Source of the DNA: JAWKTM01 sp041399085
Lineage (GTDB): Bacteria; Planctomycetota; Planctomycetia; Pirellulales; Pirellulaceae
Reading direction: 5' to 3'
Assembly (NCBI GenBank): GCA_041399085.1
Contig: JAWKTM010000018.1
Coordinates: 1-64,000 of the forward strand
Length of the DNA stretch: 64,000 nt
The translations under genes were made by a program, and so were the position numbers. The stretch's first letter is position 1. The number at the start of each line of letters is the position of its first letter. The notes under the pieces were generated by a model. It was given only the letters and a program-made list of their open reading frames with translations. It ran no database searches and was not told the DNA's origin. Shown here one piece after another: positions 26,050 through 35,386 of this stretch.

Positions 26050-28062
26050 GTGGATGGTTTCGAGCGGGCGTCGGGAGATCCGGTGCTCGATTATTCTCGC
26101 GTGCTGATCGTCGCCCCCGACGATTCCGAGTCGCGCCAGCTTTGCCAGCGGCTTGACGCGGCAAAGTTCGATTCCAGCGTCTGCCCAAGCATCGACCAAG
26201 CGGCCATGGCGATGTTTCGCGAACGCTATTCGGTCGCCGTGGTTCGCAGCGATGTCTTGGACGACTCAGCGAATTCGCATCAGGAAACCGCCGCGCAAGA
26301 GATATTGCCACGTTTGACCGTGGCGAGCAAACAGCGGGACTGGCAAACTCGATTGATCCTGTGGCGAAGTCCAACGAACGAAAACGAGTCGCCCGGTTCT
26401 GACGATTCTGGTTCCGTCATGGCTGATCCCAATCTGGCCGAAGTGTTTTCGGCGGTGACGGGCGACGTGGACTCGTTGATGGCCGAGACGCATCACGCCG
26501 TCCGCTTGCAAATGGCGGATGCCTTGGGGGAGTCCGAGCGTCGTTATCGTCGGTTGATGGATAACTCGAACGACGCGATCTTGATCGCCGAAGCCGATTC
26601 GGGACGCATCATCGACGCGAACGTGCGAGCTCGGCAGCTTGTGGGACACTCGCTCCGCGAACTGCAGCGGATGCAACAAGCCGACATTCATCCGGCCGAA
26701 GAACACGACTTGTTCAAAATCGTTTTTGACCAGCAACGGCTGCGTCCCGGTTTGGTGACCGAGTTGCATGTGCTGCATCGCAGCGGACGGCGCGTTCCGG
26801 TCGAGATTAGTTGCTCCGAACTCGGCTCGTCGGGGCAAGCGTTGGTGCAGACGATTTTGCGAAACGTCACGGACCGCAAGCGGAGCGAACAAGCTTTGCG
26901 GATGAGCGACGAGCGGTTTCGCCAGTTGACCGAGAACATCGACGAAGTGTTTTGGTTGATCGATTGGACGACGCTGACGGCGTTATATGTCAGCCCGGCG
27001 TACGAATCGATTTGGGGCCGCAGTTGCGAATCGGCGATTGCGAATCCCGACGGGCCGATTGGATACGTCTATCACGAGGATGCTCAGCGAGTGCGCGACG
27101 CGTTTCGCTGGGAAGCGCCGCATGGCCGTTTCGACGAAGAGTTCCGCGTGGTGCGTCCGGACAGCGAAATGCGGTGGATACGGCAGCGGGCGTTTCCGAT
27201 CTACAACAGCAACGGCGAGCTATATCGCATCGCGGCGATTGCGTCGGATGTCACGGAACGCCGATTGGTGCAGGATGAATTGCAGAAGCGAAATTCCGAG
27301 CTGGCTCATCTTTCGCGATTGAGCACGATGGGCGAGATGCTGGCCGAACTGGCTCATGAGATTAACCAGCCGCTGTATGCCATCTCGAATTACGCCGACG
27401 CCTGCTCGAACATTCTTAAGTCGCGCCCGCCGGAGATGGAGCAATATGTGCAACAGTGGACTTCATCGATCGCCGTGCAGGCCAAGCGAGCAGGCGACAT
27501 TATTCGGCGGATCGGCCGCTTTCTGCGCAAGGACACGCCCAACTATTCGCACGTCGATATCAACGAATTGGTGGACGGGACGCTCGAACTGCTCGAACTG
27601 GAATTGAACACGCAGAACATCGTGGTGCGGAGATCCTTTGCCGAACCGTTGCCGGAAGTGTTCGTCACGCCGCTGCATATCGAACAAGTGTTGGTGAACC
27701 TGTTGCGAAACTCCGTGGACGCACTTCGCAACATGCCGCGTGGCGATCGTTTGATTTCGATCGAGACGCGTTTGCTGGACGACTCTTGGATCGAGATTGC
27801 CATCTCCGACAACGGTCACGGCATCGACAGTCACACGGCCGAGCGGCTGTTTGAACCCTTCTTCACGACGAAGACCGACGGGATCGGTTTGGGATTGGCC
27901 GTTTGCCAGTCCACCGTGCGGACCTATGGCGGCGTGTTGCGGTTCGTTTCGGAAGTCGACCGCGGAACCACGTTTCGCTTCACGCTACCCAGCGGGGCTT
28001 CTCATGCCGATGCGGCGCCCGGTCGGCCGCTGGCGAGTGCCGGCGGCGTTTCATCCTCCTAA
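26050..28062 (+). CDS. PAS-domain sensor histidine kinase (FixL/NtrB-like)
   Basis: The frame is open from 25993, but GTG 26050 follows a strong GGGAGGGG box at 26036-26043, giving 670 residues. The N-terminal ~110 residues look like a degenerate receiver domain (RVLIVAPDDSESRQ). Two PAS domains follow (about 165-280 and 290-405; RRYRRLMDNSNDAILIAEAD; ERFRQLTENIDEVFWLID). The H-box is MLAELAHEINQPLYAISNY with the phosphorylated His at about 436. The ATPase has NLLRNSVDALR, ISDNGHGID and GIGLGLAVCQ. No membrane segment is present, so it senses a cytoplasmic signal. No response regulator gene is adjacent, so its partner is elsewhere. Confidence 0.87.
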   Translation: MDGFERASGDPVLDYSRVLIVAPDDSESRQLCQRLDAAKFDSSVCPSIDQAAMAMFRERYSVAVVRSDVLDDSANSHQETAAQEILPRLTVASKQRDWQTRLILWRSPTNENESPGSDDSGSVMADPNLAEVFSAVTGDVDSLMAETHHAVRLQMADALGESERRYRRLMDNSNDAILIAEADSGRIIDANVRARQLVGHSLRELQRMQQADIHPAEEHDLFKIVFDQQRLRPGLVTELHVLHRSGRRVPVEISCSELGSSGQALVQTILRNVTDRKRSEQALRMSDERFRQLTENIDEVFWLIDWTTLTALYVSPAYESIWGRSCESAIANPDGPIGYVYHEDAQRVRDAFRWEAPHGRFDEEFRVVRPDSEMRWIRQRAFPIYNSNGELYRIAAIASDVTERRLVQDELQKRNSELAHLSRLSTMGEMLAELAHEINQPLYAISNYADACSNILKSRPPEMEQYVQQWTSSIAVQAKRAGDIIRRIGRFLRKDTPNYSHVDINELVDGTLELLELELNTQNIVVRRSFAEPLPEVFVTPLHIEQVLVNLLRNSVDALRNMPRGDRLISIETRLLDDSWIEIAISDNGHGIDSHTAERLFEPFFTTKTDGIGLGLAVCQSTVRTYGGVLRFVSEVDRGTTFRFTLPSGASHADAAPGRPLASAGGVSSS

Positions 28063-28411
28063 CTGGCGCGGCTCTGGAAAATCGAATAACAAGGCTTTGG
28101 GAATTGCTTGATTTGCCGAATATGGCAAAGTAGCATGGTCTATCGTTCCCACGCGACGGCGCACTGCGGGCCGTCCATTTGGACTGCTTCGGCAATATCC
28201 TCCCTCCTGTTTCAAACCCCGCCATTTATCGTGCATGTCGCGATGTTCGGTCGTTTTTGTTTGACGTTGGCTGGATGCTTGGGTTATTTTGAAGCGACGT
28301 CGCCTTGCCAGTTACGGTGATCGCGGTCCTTGTCGGCCGCGGTTTACCAGATTTCGCGATACAACTTGCTTACTTACGAGACAACTTTCTCGCATTCGGG
28401 AGGCTTGGGCC
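28063..28411. other. Intergenic region before the SHD1 gene
   Basis: No coding frame is convincing. It contains a possible promoter, TTGACG (28261-28266) with TTATTT 17 bases later (28284-28289), pointing to the SHD1 gene. Its -10 box is weak. Confidence 0.35.
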
Positions 28412-29887
28412 ATGTGGCGTTCGTTACGTCATTGTATGAAGGTAACACTAGTTCTAACCATTGTGACGCTTCTGTCAGTCGACACGGCGCTGGCCTGCCG
28501 TTGGTTGCGAGCTCGTCGCAGCTACTGCCAGCCCGTCTGCTGCCAGCCGGTGTATTGCCCGCCGGTGAGCTGCTGTCCGTCGGATTGCGTCGAGTCGGCT
28601 GGCACGGTCGCTCCGGCTGCTCCATCCGCTGGGGAAATGGATCCGGCGATGACCGATGTGCCGCCGCAACCGCCCGAGCCGCCGATGGTCGAGTCGCCGC
28701 AACCGCCCGCGGAAACGACGACTCCGGCACCCGCGCCCGAGCCAGCTCCGGAACCTGCTCCGGCCCCGGCCCCCGAGCCAGCTCCGATCGAACCCGCTCC
28801 GGCTCCAGAACCGGCTCCCGCTCCCGCGCCAGAGCCGACTCCGGAACCAGCCCCCGAACCAACGCCGGTCCCAGCTCCCGAGCCAGCACCGGAACCTGCT
28901 CCGACTCCGGAACCCGCGCCCGCCCCGGCCCCGGCTAATCCGGATACGAACTTAGACGACTTGTTCAATACGACGCCCAATCCGGCCAACATGCCGAAGG
29001 AAGAAACGCCGGCTCCGGCTCCCGCGCCAGCCCCGGCTGAGACGAATCTGGATGACCTCTTCGGCGACACGCCGGCGACTCCCAATCCGGCTCCCGCGCC
29101 CGCTCCGGCTGATACCCCGGCTCCGGCTGATGACCCGTTCGGAGCCCCGGCGACGCCCGCTCCGACTGAGGCACCGGAAGTCGATCCGTTTGGCGCACCG
29201 GCGACTCCAGCGCCCGCCGAGAATCCGGCCCCCGCGCCTGCTCCAGCCGGTGACAACCTAGACGATTTGTTCGGAGCTCCCGCCGCTGGCGGCGCCAACG
29301 AAGAAATGCCTGCCGAAGAAAATCCGGCTCCCGCGCCCGCTCCGGCTGGCGACAGCGTGGATGATCTGTTCGGTGCTCCGGCTGACGGTGCTGCTGAACC
29401 GGCTCCGGCCCCCGCGCCAGCCGACGGCAACCTGGATGACTTGTTCGGAGCTCCGCCCGCTGGCGGCGCGAACGAAGAGATGCCGGCCGACGCGACCCCG
29501 GCTCCCGCCAACGATAATGTCGACGACCTGTTCGGCGCTCCGGCTGCTGGCGAAAGCATCGACGATCTGTTCGGCGCTCCGCCCTCTGCTGACGAAGCTC
29601 CGGCTGCCGAAGAGCCCGCTCCGGCCGAGAACACTCAGCCGGCCGCTGACCCCTTCGCCGATCCGTTCAGCTCGTTGGAAATGCGTCGCTGGAAGGACAA
29701 TACGGGTGAGTTCGAAGTGAACGGCAAGTTGGTCGTCCTGGCTGCTGACTACGTTCGCTTGCTGAAGGACAACGGTCGCCACTGCACCGTTCCGATGAAT
29801 CGACTCAGCCAAGTCGATCGCGAATACGTTGAAGCTTTCGCGGCGAAGAACGGTTTGGATCGCGTCGAGCACTTGGCCAGCCGCTAA
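28412..29887 (+). CDS. Secreted Pro/Ala-rich protein with C-terminal SHD1 domain
   Basis: From ATG 28412 (GGGAGG at 28398-28403) the 491-residue protein has a signal peptide with a hydrophobic core (MKVTLVLTIVTLLSVDTALA). A Cys-rich patch (RSYCQPVCCQPVYCPPVSCC) follows. About 350 residues of Pro/Ala/Glu repeats (APEPAPEPAP type) are interrupted by repeated acidic motifs DDLFGAP. The last ~70 residues form an SHD1 domain (WKDNTGEFEVNGKLVVLAAD; CTVPMNRLSQVDREYVE), which in other proteins binds short peptides. The design suggests an extended envelope protein with an end-mounted binding domain. Unit lengths keep the frame. A terminator follows directly. A long antisense ORF over the linker is only a shadow. 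Confidence 0.8.
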   Translation: MWRSLRHCMKVTLVLTIVTLLSVDTALACRWLRARRSYCQPVCCQPVYCPPVSCCPSDCVESAGTVAPAAPSAGEMDPAMTDVPPQPPEPPMVESPQPPAETTTPAPAPEPAPEPAPAPAPEPAPIEPAPAPEPAPAPAPEPTPEPAPEPTPVPAPEPAPEPAPTPEPAPAPAPANPDTNLDDLFNTTPNPANMPKEETPAPAPAPAPAETNLDDLFGDTPATPNPAPAPAPADTPAPADDPFGAPATPAPTEAPEVDPFGAPATPAPAENPAPAPAPAGDNLDDLFGAPAAGGANEEMPAEENPAPAPAPAGDSVDDLFGAPADGAAEPAPAPAPADGNLDDLFGAPPAGGANEEMPADATPAPANDNVDDLFGAPAAGESIDDLFGAPPSADEAPAAEEPAPAENTQPAADPFADPFSSLEMRRWKDNTGEFEVNGKLVVLAADYVRLLKDNGRHCTVPMNRLSQVDREYVEAFAAKNGLDRVEHLASR

Positions 29888-29917
29888 AGGTCGGCGTTTG
29901 ACGACATCGCAACCAAG

Positions 29918-29945
29918 CCGCGGGCGGAAACGTCCGCGGTTTTTT
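29918..29945 (+). terminator. Rho-independent terminator after the SHD1 gene
   Basis: A 9-bp stem with one mismatch (CCGCGGGCG paired with CGTCCGCGG) around a GAAA loop is followed by TTTTTTC. Confidence 0.85.
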
Positions 29946-29984
29946 CATTTGCGGACGCTTGTTTGAACAACTCGGAGGGATCAG

Positions 29985-30884
29985 ATGACGGCGGCTTTCA
30001 TTCCCACAAGTTCCGGAATTCGCTCGAACAACACGCCACGCCTTTTCGCTTTGATCGGCGGTGTTCGACGAAGGCTGTGTCTGTTGGTCATGGTCGGCAT
30101 TTGCCTCTCGGCCGCCACGGCCAGCGGCCAAGAGAAGTCCGCGACGAAGCGGTTGTTGTTGTTGGGCCAAGGCCCCGACGGTCACCCGGCAACCACGCAC
30201 GAGTACATGGCCGGGATGCGGATCCTCGAATCGCTGTTGCGCGACATCCCGAACTTGGAAGTCTCGGTGCATCAAGCCGACGGCGAATGGCCGGAAGGTC
30301 CCGAGTTGCTGCGCGATGCGGATGCGGCCGTGCTGTTCCTGTCCCAAGGAGCCAAATGGATTCACGCCGAGCCGCGTCGATTAGAGGCGTTCGCACAATT
30401 AGCCGCGCGCGGCGGCGGCCTATCTGTTTTGCACTGGGGAATGGGAACGAAGGAAGCCGAGAACATCGGCGGGTTCCTAAAGCTGTTCGGCGCGTGTCAT
30501 GGTGGACCGGACCGCCGCTACAAGGTTTTGGAATCGCCGTTGCGTTTGCCGAATCCTAACCATCCGGTGGCGAAGGGGCTGTCGCCGTTCGAAGCTCACG
30601 ACGAGTTCTATTACACGTTGAAGACGATCGACGGCGGCCAAGCACTAACGCCGTTGATCGAAGCCCACATCGACGACCAATGGTATATGGTGGCTTGGGC
30701 TTGGCAGCGAGGCGACGGCGGGCGCTCGTTCGGTTTTAGCGGACTTCACTTTCATCGCAATTGGAAGCTGCCCGAGTATCGCCGCCTCGCGCTACAAGGC
30801 ATCGTCTGGACAGCCGGACTGCCGATTCCCGAGCAGGGTTTGAAGGTGGAGATAGCGGCCGAGCAACTGGAGCTGAAGCCGTAA
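29985..30884 (+). CDS. Exported ThuA-like (trehalose-utilisation fold) protein
   Basis: The 299-residue protein starts at ATG 29985 after GGAGGG. It has a signal sequence (LCLLVMVGICLSAATASGQ), then a flavodoxin-like ThuA fold: KRLLLLGQGPDGHPATTHEY, AAVLFLSQGAKWI, GGGLSVLHWGMG, HPVAKGLSPFEAHDEFYY and FGFSGLHFHRNW near the end. ThuA-like proteins resemble class-I glutamine amidotransferases but lack a proven reaction. In planctomycetes they are often secreted and linked to sugar metabolism. The catalytic Cys of true amidotransferases is not seen at the usual place. It follows the terminator at 29918, so it begins a new transcription unit. Confidence 0.78.
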   Translation: MTAAFIPTSSGIRSNNTPRLFALIGGVRRRLCLLVMVGICLSAATASGQEKSATKRLLLLGQGPDGHPATTHEYMAGMRILESLLRDIPNLEVSVHQADGEWPEGPELLRDADAAVLFLSQGAKWIHAEPRRLEAFAQLAARGGGLSVLHWGMGTKEAENIGGFLKLFGACHGGPDRRYKVLESPLRLPNPNHPVAKGLSPFEAHDEFYYTLKTIDGGQALTPLIEAHIDDQWYMVAWAWQRGDGGRSFGFSGLHFHRNWKLPEYRRLALQGIVWTAGLPIPEQGLKVEIAAEQLELKP

Positions 30885-30970
30885 AGTAAGCGGACGAAGA
30901 ACGCGTGCCTTGCTATCGGACGCACTTTCTGTCCCTCGCGAGGCCAGTTTACGCAGTTCGCCGATTTGTC

Positions 30971-30999
30971 TTGACCGGCCACAACTGCGTTTCTATACT
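30971..30999 (+). promoter_or_regulatory. Sigma-70-type promoter for the parvulin gene
   Basis: TTGACC (30971-30976) and TATACT (30994-30999) are exactly 17 bases apart, close to consensus. The ATG at 31079 is about 75 bases beyond the predicted start point. Confidence 0.6.
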
Positions 31000-31078
31000 C
31001 CGCCGCCCTTATCGGAGGGCAACGGACGCCTCCCGCTCGGCGCGCCCTGGGAACACTGTGGTTTACGGAGAAACCAAC

Positions 31079-33103
31079 ATGCAATGCAAGGATGCTTGCG
31101 GTTCATCGCCGCGCACGAATTTGTGGAAGAAGCGACTCGTTTGGCTGACTGGCAGCGTGGCGGTGATCGCCGCCTTCGTCATCGGCCGATATCTGTTCGG
31201 CACGGACGCGGCCAGCGCTCAAGCCCCATCGGGCCGCCCGGCGCCCGCCGCTGGCGCCACGCCGTCGCCTCGCACGGCGAACGTGCCGACACGGCCAACG
31301 GTGCGAAGCGTGACCGATTCGCAACCCGCCGCGGCCTCACCCGCCGGTCCGGTCCAGCCGGATACACAGAACAAAGTCGCCGCGGTTGTCAACGGCGAAG
31401 CGATCTCTCGCCAGGAGTTGGCGAACGAGTGCCTCCGTCGCTACGGCGTGGAAGTGCTGGAGAGCATCGTCAACAAACATTTGATCTGGCAGGCTTGTCA
31501 GGCTCGCAACATCGTGATCACCGAGCAAGATGTCAACGACGAGGTGACTCGCGCGGCCGCCAAGTTCGGCTTGTCCGTGGATCGCTGGCTGTCGTTGCTG
31601 GAAGACGAACGCGACGTGACTCCTGACAAGTATCGTCGCGACATCATCTGGCCGACGCTCGCTCTGCGACGTTTGGCCGCCGACCGATTGGTCGTGACCG
31701 ACGAAGAATTCAATCGAGCTTTCGAAGCCGAGTATGGCCCCAAGGTGCGCGTGCGATTGATCGCTGTCAGCACCCACGAAAAGGCCGAACAGATTCGCCA
31801 ACAGGCACTGGCCAAACCCGCCAGCTTCGGCGACTTGGCCAAGGACTATTCCGAAGACCAAACTAGTGCACCGATACGCGGCCTGATTCCGCCGATTCGC
31901 CGCCATCAAGGCTACCCGGAATTGGAAAACGCCGCGTTCGCGCTGAAGAAAGGCGAAGTGTCGCCAATCATTCAAGTGGCAAATCAGCACTTGATTTTGT
32001 ACTGCGAAGAACAGCTTCCAGAAACGGCAATTGCGCCGCAACATCTCGAAGCGACCAAGCAACGTATTCGCGATCGAGTGCGTGACGACAAGTTGCGAAC
32101 CGCTGCCAGCGATCTGTTCCAGAAACTGCAAACGGAAGCTCAGATCGTGAACGTCTTCAACGACGCGGAGCTGCAGAAGCAACATCCAGGCGTGGCCGCG
32201 ATCATCAACGGCCGGCAAATCACGATTCGCGATCTGTCGGAAGAATGCATCACTCGCTACGGCGAAACGGTGATCGACGGCGAGATCAATCGCAAACTGC
32301 TGCTGCAAGCGATGAAGCGGAAAAATACGACCGTGGCCGAACAGGATCTCGATCACGAAATCGCACGTGCCGCCGACTCGTTCGGCTATATCAAAACGGA
32401 CGGTTCACCGGATGTGGAAACATGGTTGAAAGCCGTCACGGAAGCGGACGGAGCGACCGTCGAGTTGTATGTCCGCGACGCCGTCTGGCCGACCGTGGCT
32501 TTGAAGAAGCTGGTGGGCGATCGAATCGAGGTGACGCAGGAAGACCTAACGAAAGGTTTCCAAGCCAACTACGGCGAACGCGTCGAAGTGATGGCGATCG
32601 TGCTCGACAACCAGCGTCAAGCCAACAAAGTGTGGGAAATGGCTCGCGCGAATCCGACCGAAGACTATTTCGGTCGTTTGGCCGAGCAGTATTCGATCGA
32701 GCCCGTTTCGCAAGCCAACCAAGGCCGAATTCCGCCGATCCGTCAGCACGGCGGCCAGCCGTTGATCGAGAACGAAGCGTTTCGCCTCAAGCCCGGCGAG
32801 CTATCCGGCATCATCGCGGTCGAGGACAAGTACATCATGACGCGATGTCTCGGACGCACGACGCCCGAAGTCGCGAAGCTGGACGACGTGAAGGACGAAC
32901 TGCTGCGTGACATCCACGAGAAGAAGTTGCGAATCGAGATGGCTTCGGAATTCGATCGGCTGAAGGAGTCGGCTCAAATCGACAACTTCATCGCCGGCAC
33001 GTCGCAATCCGGCAAAGCGATCTCGCGACCGAGCGGAGCCGCTCAACGTCCGCTGATCCCCACGGCCACCAGCGTTCGACCAGTCGCCACGCCGGTTCGC
33101 TAA
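31079..33103 (+). CDS. Membrane-anchored double-parvulin peptidyl-prolyl isomerase (SurA/PpiD-like)
   Basis: ATG 31079 with GGAG at 31067-31070 gives 674 residues. One N-terminal hydrophobic segment (VWLTGSVAVIAAFVIGRYLF) anchors it to the membrane, and a Pro/Ala linker leads to two similar halves. Each half has a SurA_N-type region (AAVVNGEAISRQELANECL; AIINGRQITIRDLSEECI) and a parvulin core (FGDLAKDYSED, GLIPPIRRHQG; FGRLAEQYSIE, GRIPPIRQHGG). The protein looks like an internal duplication. Parvulins fold secreted and outer-membrane proteins in the periplasm. The promoter at 30971 and the isolated position suggest a single-gene unit. Confidence 0.85.
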   Translation: MQCKDACGSSPRTNLWKKRLVWLTGSVAVIAAFVIGRYLFGTDAASAQAPSGRPAPAAGATPSPRTANVPTRPTVRSVTDSQPAAASPAGPVQPDTQNKVAAVVNGEAISRQELANECLRRYGVEVLESIVNKHLIWQACQARNIVITEQDVNDEVTRAAAKFGLSVDRWLSLLEDERDVTPDKYRRDIIWPTLALRRLAADRLVVTDEEFNRAFEAEYGPKVRVRLIAVSTHEKAEQIRQQALAKPASFGDLAKDYSEDQTSAPIRGLIPPIRRHQGYPELENAAFALKKGEVSPIIQVANQHLILYCEEQLPETAIAPQHLEATKQRIRDRVRDDKLRTAASDLFQKLQTEAQIVNVFNDAELQKQHPGVAAIINGRQITIRDLSEECITRYGETVIDGEINRKLLLQAMKRKNTTVAEQDLDHEIARAADSFGYIKTDGSPDVETWLKAVTEADGATVELYVRDAVWPTVALKKLVGDRIEVTQEDLTKGFQANYGERVEVMAIVLDNQRQANKVWEMARANPTEDYFGRLAEQYSIEPVSQANQGRIPPIRQHGGQPLIENEAFRLKPGELSGIIAVEDKYIMTRCLGRTTPEVAKLDDVKDELLRDIHEKKLRIEMASEFDRLKESAQIDNFIAGTSQSGKAISRPSGAAQRPLIPTATSVRPVATPVR

Positions 33104-33242
33104 ACGCGAAGTTTGTGATCGCAACGCGGCAGCATCAATCGCTGCCTCCCGAAACGACGGCGCGAGTCGGTTCACCCCGCTCGCGCCCGTTTTATTTCGG
33201 GTCGGAAAGCTGGCTAAGCCGCGACGCTCGCCGTGCGCTTCG

Positions 33243-33662
<420 letters not shown>

Positions 33663-34390
33663 GCTGATCTCGCTTCCTCATCGTTTCCATGGCTCGCGGT
33701 CATTCGCCGCCAAGCCGCTGCCGTCGCGCAACTCCTCACCGGCGGTCGTCGTCAGGGCGTTTTACCGGTTGGTTAAAACTAGTCCATCCTTGGAAAAAGC
33801 AGGAGTCGCGAGCGCCCGAAGGCCGATGAACGCGTCTAATTCGCATTCGCATTGTCCCATCGAAAAACTGTCCAGCTCGCTGCCTTACGGAATCGTAAAC
33901 TGCGTTTCCAGGCACGATCTCGCCGGTGGAATCCTTGGCGAGAGCCACGAACTCCAATTCACGAGCGAACGGCAATCGCGAATCCACGACCGTTTCGGAA
34001 TCTTGGACGAGCGAACCAGCTCGCTCTCGAGCGTGACTTGAAAGTTGCTTGCGACGGCGGATTATTGCAAGAGGCCGCAGTCGGCCAGCAGTGATGTCAA
34101 GGGCCCTTGTACGGCAATGGGCCGGATTGGCTCGGAACCCGACAAACACGTTTGTTAATGGCGTTGATATTCACCTAAGGAGACTGCGGCGAGTTTTGCG
34201 GAATCACGCGGCCTGATGCGGCTAAGCGCCAGCGAGAACGCATGATCTGCTAGCAAACACATGTCGATTTGATGATGTAAACCGGTCAACAGTCAAAGTT
34301 TTACTAGCGTTTCCGGCTTGCCCGAGCGACCGAGGGAAAGCGGCGACGCAACGATTTCGTTCAAAATGAATTCCGCGCGAATGAAATTGC
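33663..34390. other. Intergenic stretch with no supported gene
   Basis: A minus-strand open frame at 33736-34149 contains one protein-like run (ARELEFVALAKDSTGEIVPG), but the rest reads as arginine-rich non-coding sequence. It may be a remnant of a broken gene. Nothing else is convincing up to the promoter at 34391. Confidence 0.4.
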
Positions 34391-34418
34391 TTGACTTGCT
34401 TCGCGCGAGACGCATAAT
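34391..34418 (+). promoter_or_regulatory. Sigma-70-type promoter for the small conserved protein
   Basis: TTGACT (34391-34396) and CATAAT (34413-34418) are 16 bases apart. The start codon is about 200 bases downstream, leaving an unusually long leader. Confidence 0.45.
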
Positions 34419-34615
34419 GGGACGTTTTACAGCCTTAGTGAATCCTGCCTCGGCTCGCGGAGTGCCGATCGTCCCGCCGAAAAACTTCCGCACGTTTCTC
34501 CGGTCCGCTTCCATCCAATCCATAAAACGTAACGGTTGAGCTACGTCCGCATTTTTTCCGCGCCGAGAGCTTTCGACCAAAGATATTCAACCTCTTTCTC
34601 TGTGAGGCTCGTTGC

Positions 34616-34840
34616 ATGAAGAACTGTAAGAACGTTTTCGAGGCGATCCTGAAGTACGGCCACGACGAGGACTTCCTGCCGGAATTCTCGAACGATTTCT
34701 CTCCGACCGACGCTCCCGCCGGCTCGGAAGCGAAGATCGAGATTCTCCGCCGCCGCGTCGAAGAAGGCCATCCGCTGTGGCATCACGACGACCGCGTCGA
34801 CTACAGCGGCCTGACCGGCGCTGTCCGTCCTCGCGAGTGA
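34616..34840 (+). CDS. Small conserved planctomycete-type protein (74 aa)
   Basis: The protein MKNCKNVFEAILKYGHDEDF... is acidic and short, with a C-terminal block (GHPLWHHDDRVDYSGLTGAV) that I recall as repeated among planctomycete genomes. A GAGG box lies at about 34603. It has no signal peptide, membrane segment or known catalytic motif. A perfect-stem terminator follows within 35 bp, so it is a compact single-gene unit, likely well expressed. Function unknown. Confidence 0.7.
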   Translation: MKNCKNVFEAILKYGHDEDFLPEFSNDFSPTDAPAGSEAKIEILRRRVEEGHPLWHHDDRVDYSGLTGAVRPRE

Positions 34841-34873
34841 TCGCAGCCAGAAAACCGATCGCAAGAACAGCAC

Positions 34874-34904
34874 AGGGCGTTCCCAAACGGAACGCCCTTT
34901 TTTC
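34874..34904 (+). terminator. Rho-independent terminator after the 74-aa gene
   Basis: A perfect 10-bp stem (AGGGCGTTCC with GGAACGCCCT) around a CAAAC loop is followed by TTTTTTC. Confidence 0.9.
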
Positions 34905-34946
34905 ATGCGCGACCGGCCAACTTAACCCAGTCGCCCTTCGCGTCGA

Positions 34947-35360
34947 TCAGCTAAACACGTGCGAGCAATGCGGGCAGCGCACCGCCTGGCCAGCCGCGGC
35001 GGCGGGCACGCGCATCGCGTTCTGGCAATTCGGACAGCGGCGCACCACGAAGCTAGGCGCCGCGGCATTTCCACCAGCCGCCGGTGCACTCGGAGCTGGC
35101 GGCCGCGTAGCCGGCGCAGGAGGTCGAGCCGGCGCGGCAGCCGGTCGCTGAGCCGGCGCGGGTTTTGGCGCTGGCGGCTTAGCGACCGAAGCACCGGCCG
35201 AGCTACTCGTCGCCGCGCCCGGCGACGCTCCGCCATCCGCCCCATCCAAACGAATCGAGCGGCGACAGATCAAACAATTCACGCTGCCGCCGCGGTCGCT
35301 GTCTTCGACCAACATAAATTTCCCGCAATCGGGATAAGGGCAGCACACTTTGAACGGCAT
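34947..35360 (-). CDS. Double zinc-ribbon protein with Pro/Ala linker
   Basis: The 137-residue protein has an N-terminal ribbon (CCPYPDCGKF then NCLICRRSIRL) and a C-terminal ribbon (RRCPNCQNAMRVP then VRCPHCSHVF), joined by ~60 residues rich in Pro, Ala and Gly. Each ribbon has two Cys pairs to bind zinc. There is no signal peptide or membrane segment. It begins 26 bp after the Hsp70-like gene on the same strand, so the two are probably co-transcribed and the ribbon protein may be an accessory or client adaptor. That function is inferred from position only. Confidence 0.8.
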   Translation of the reverse strand: MPFKVCCPYPDCGKFMLVEDSDRGGSVNCLICRRSIRLDGADGGASPGAATSSSAGASVAKPPAPKPAPAQRPAAAPARPPAPATRPPAPSAPAAGGNAAAPSFVVRRCPNCQNAMRVPAAAAGQAVRCPHCSHVFS

Positions 35361-35386
35361 GATGGCTCCGCTTAGCTTTCGGCCGG

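Noticed and set aside
28522..29634. 370-residue Gly/Ala-rich antisense ORF
   Set aside because: It is the shadow of the Pro/Ala-rich linker of the SHD1 gene.
33736..34149. Minus-strand 137-residue ORF
   Set aside because: One short stretch looks protein-like but there is no ribosome site or full domain; recorded as possible remnant only.
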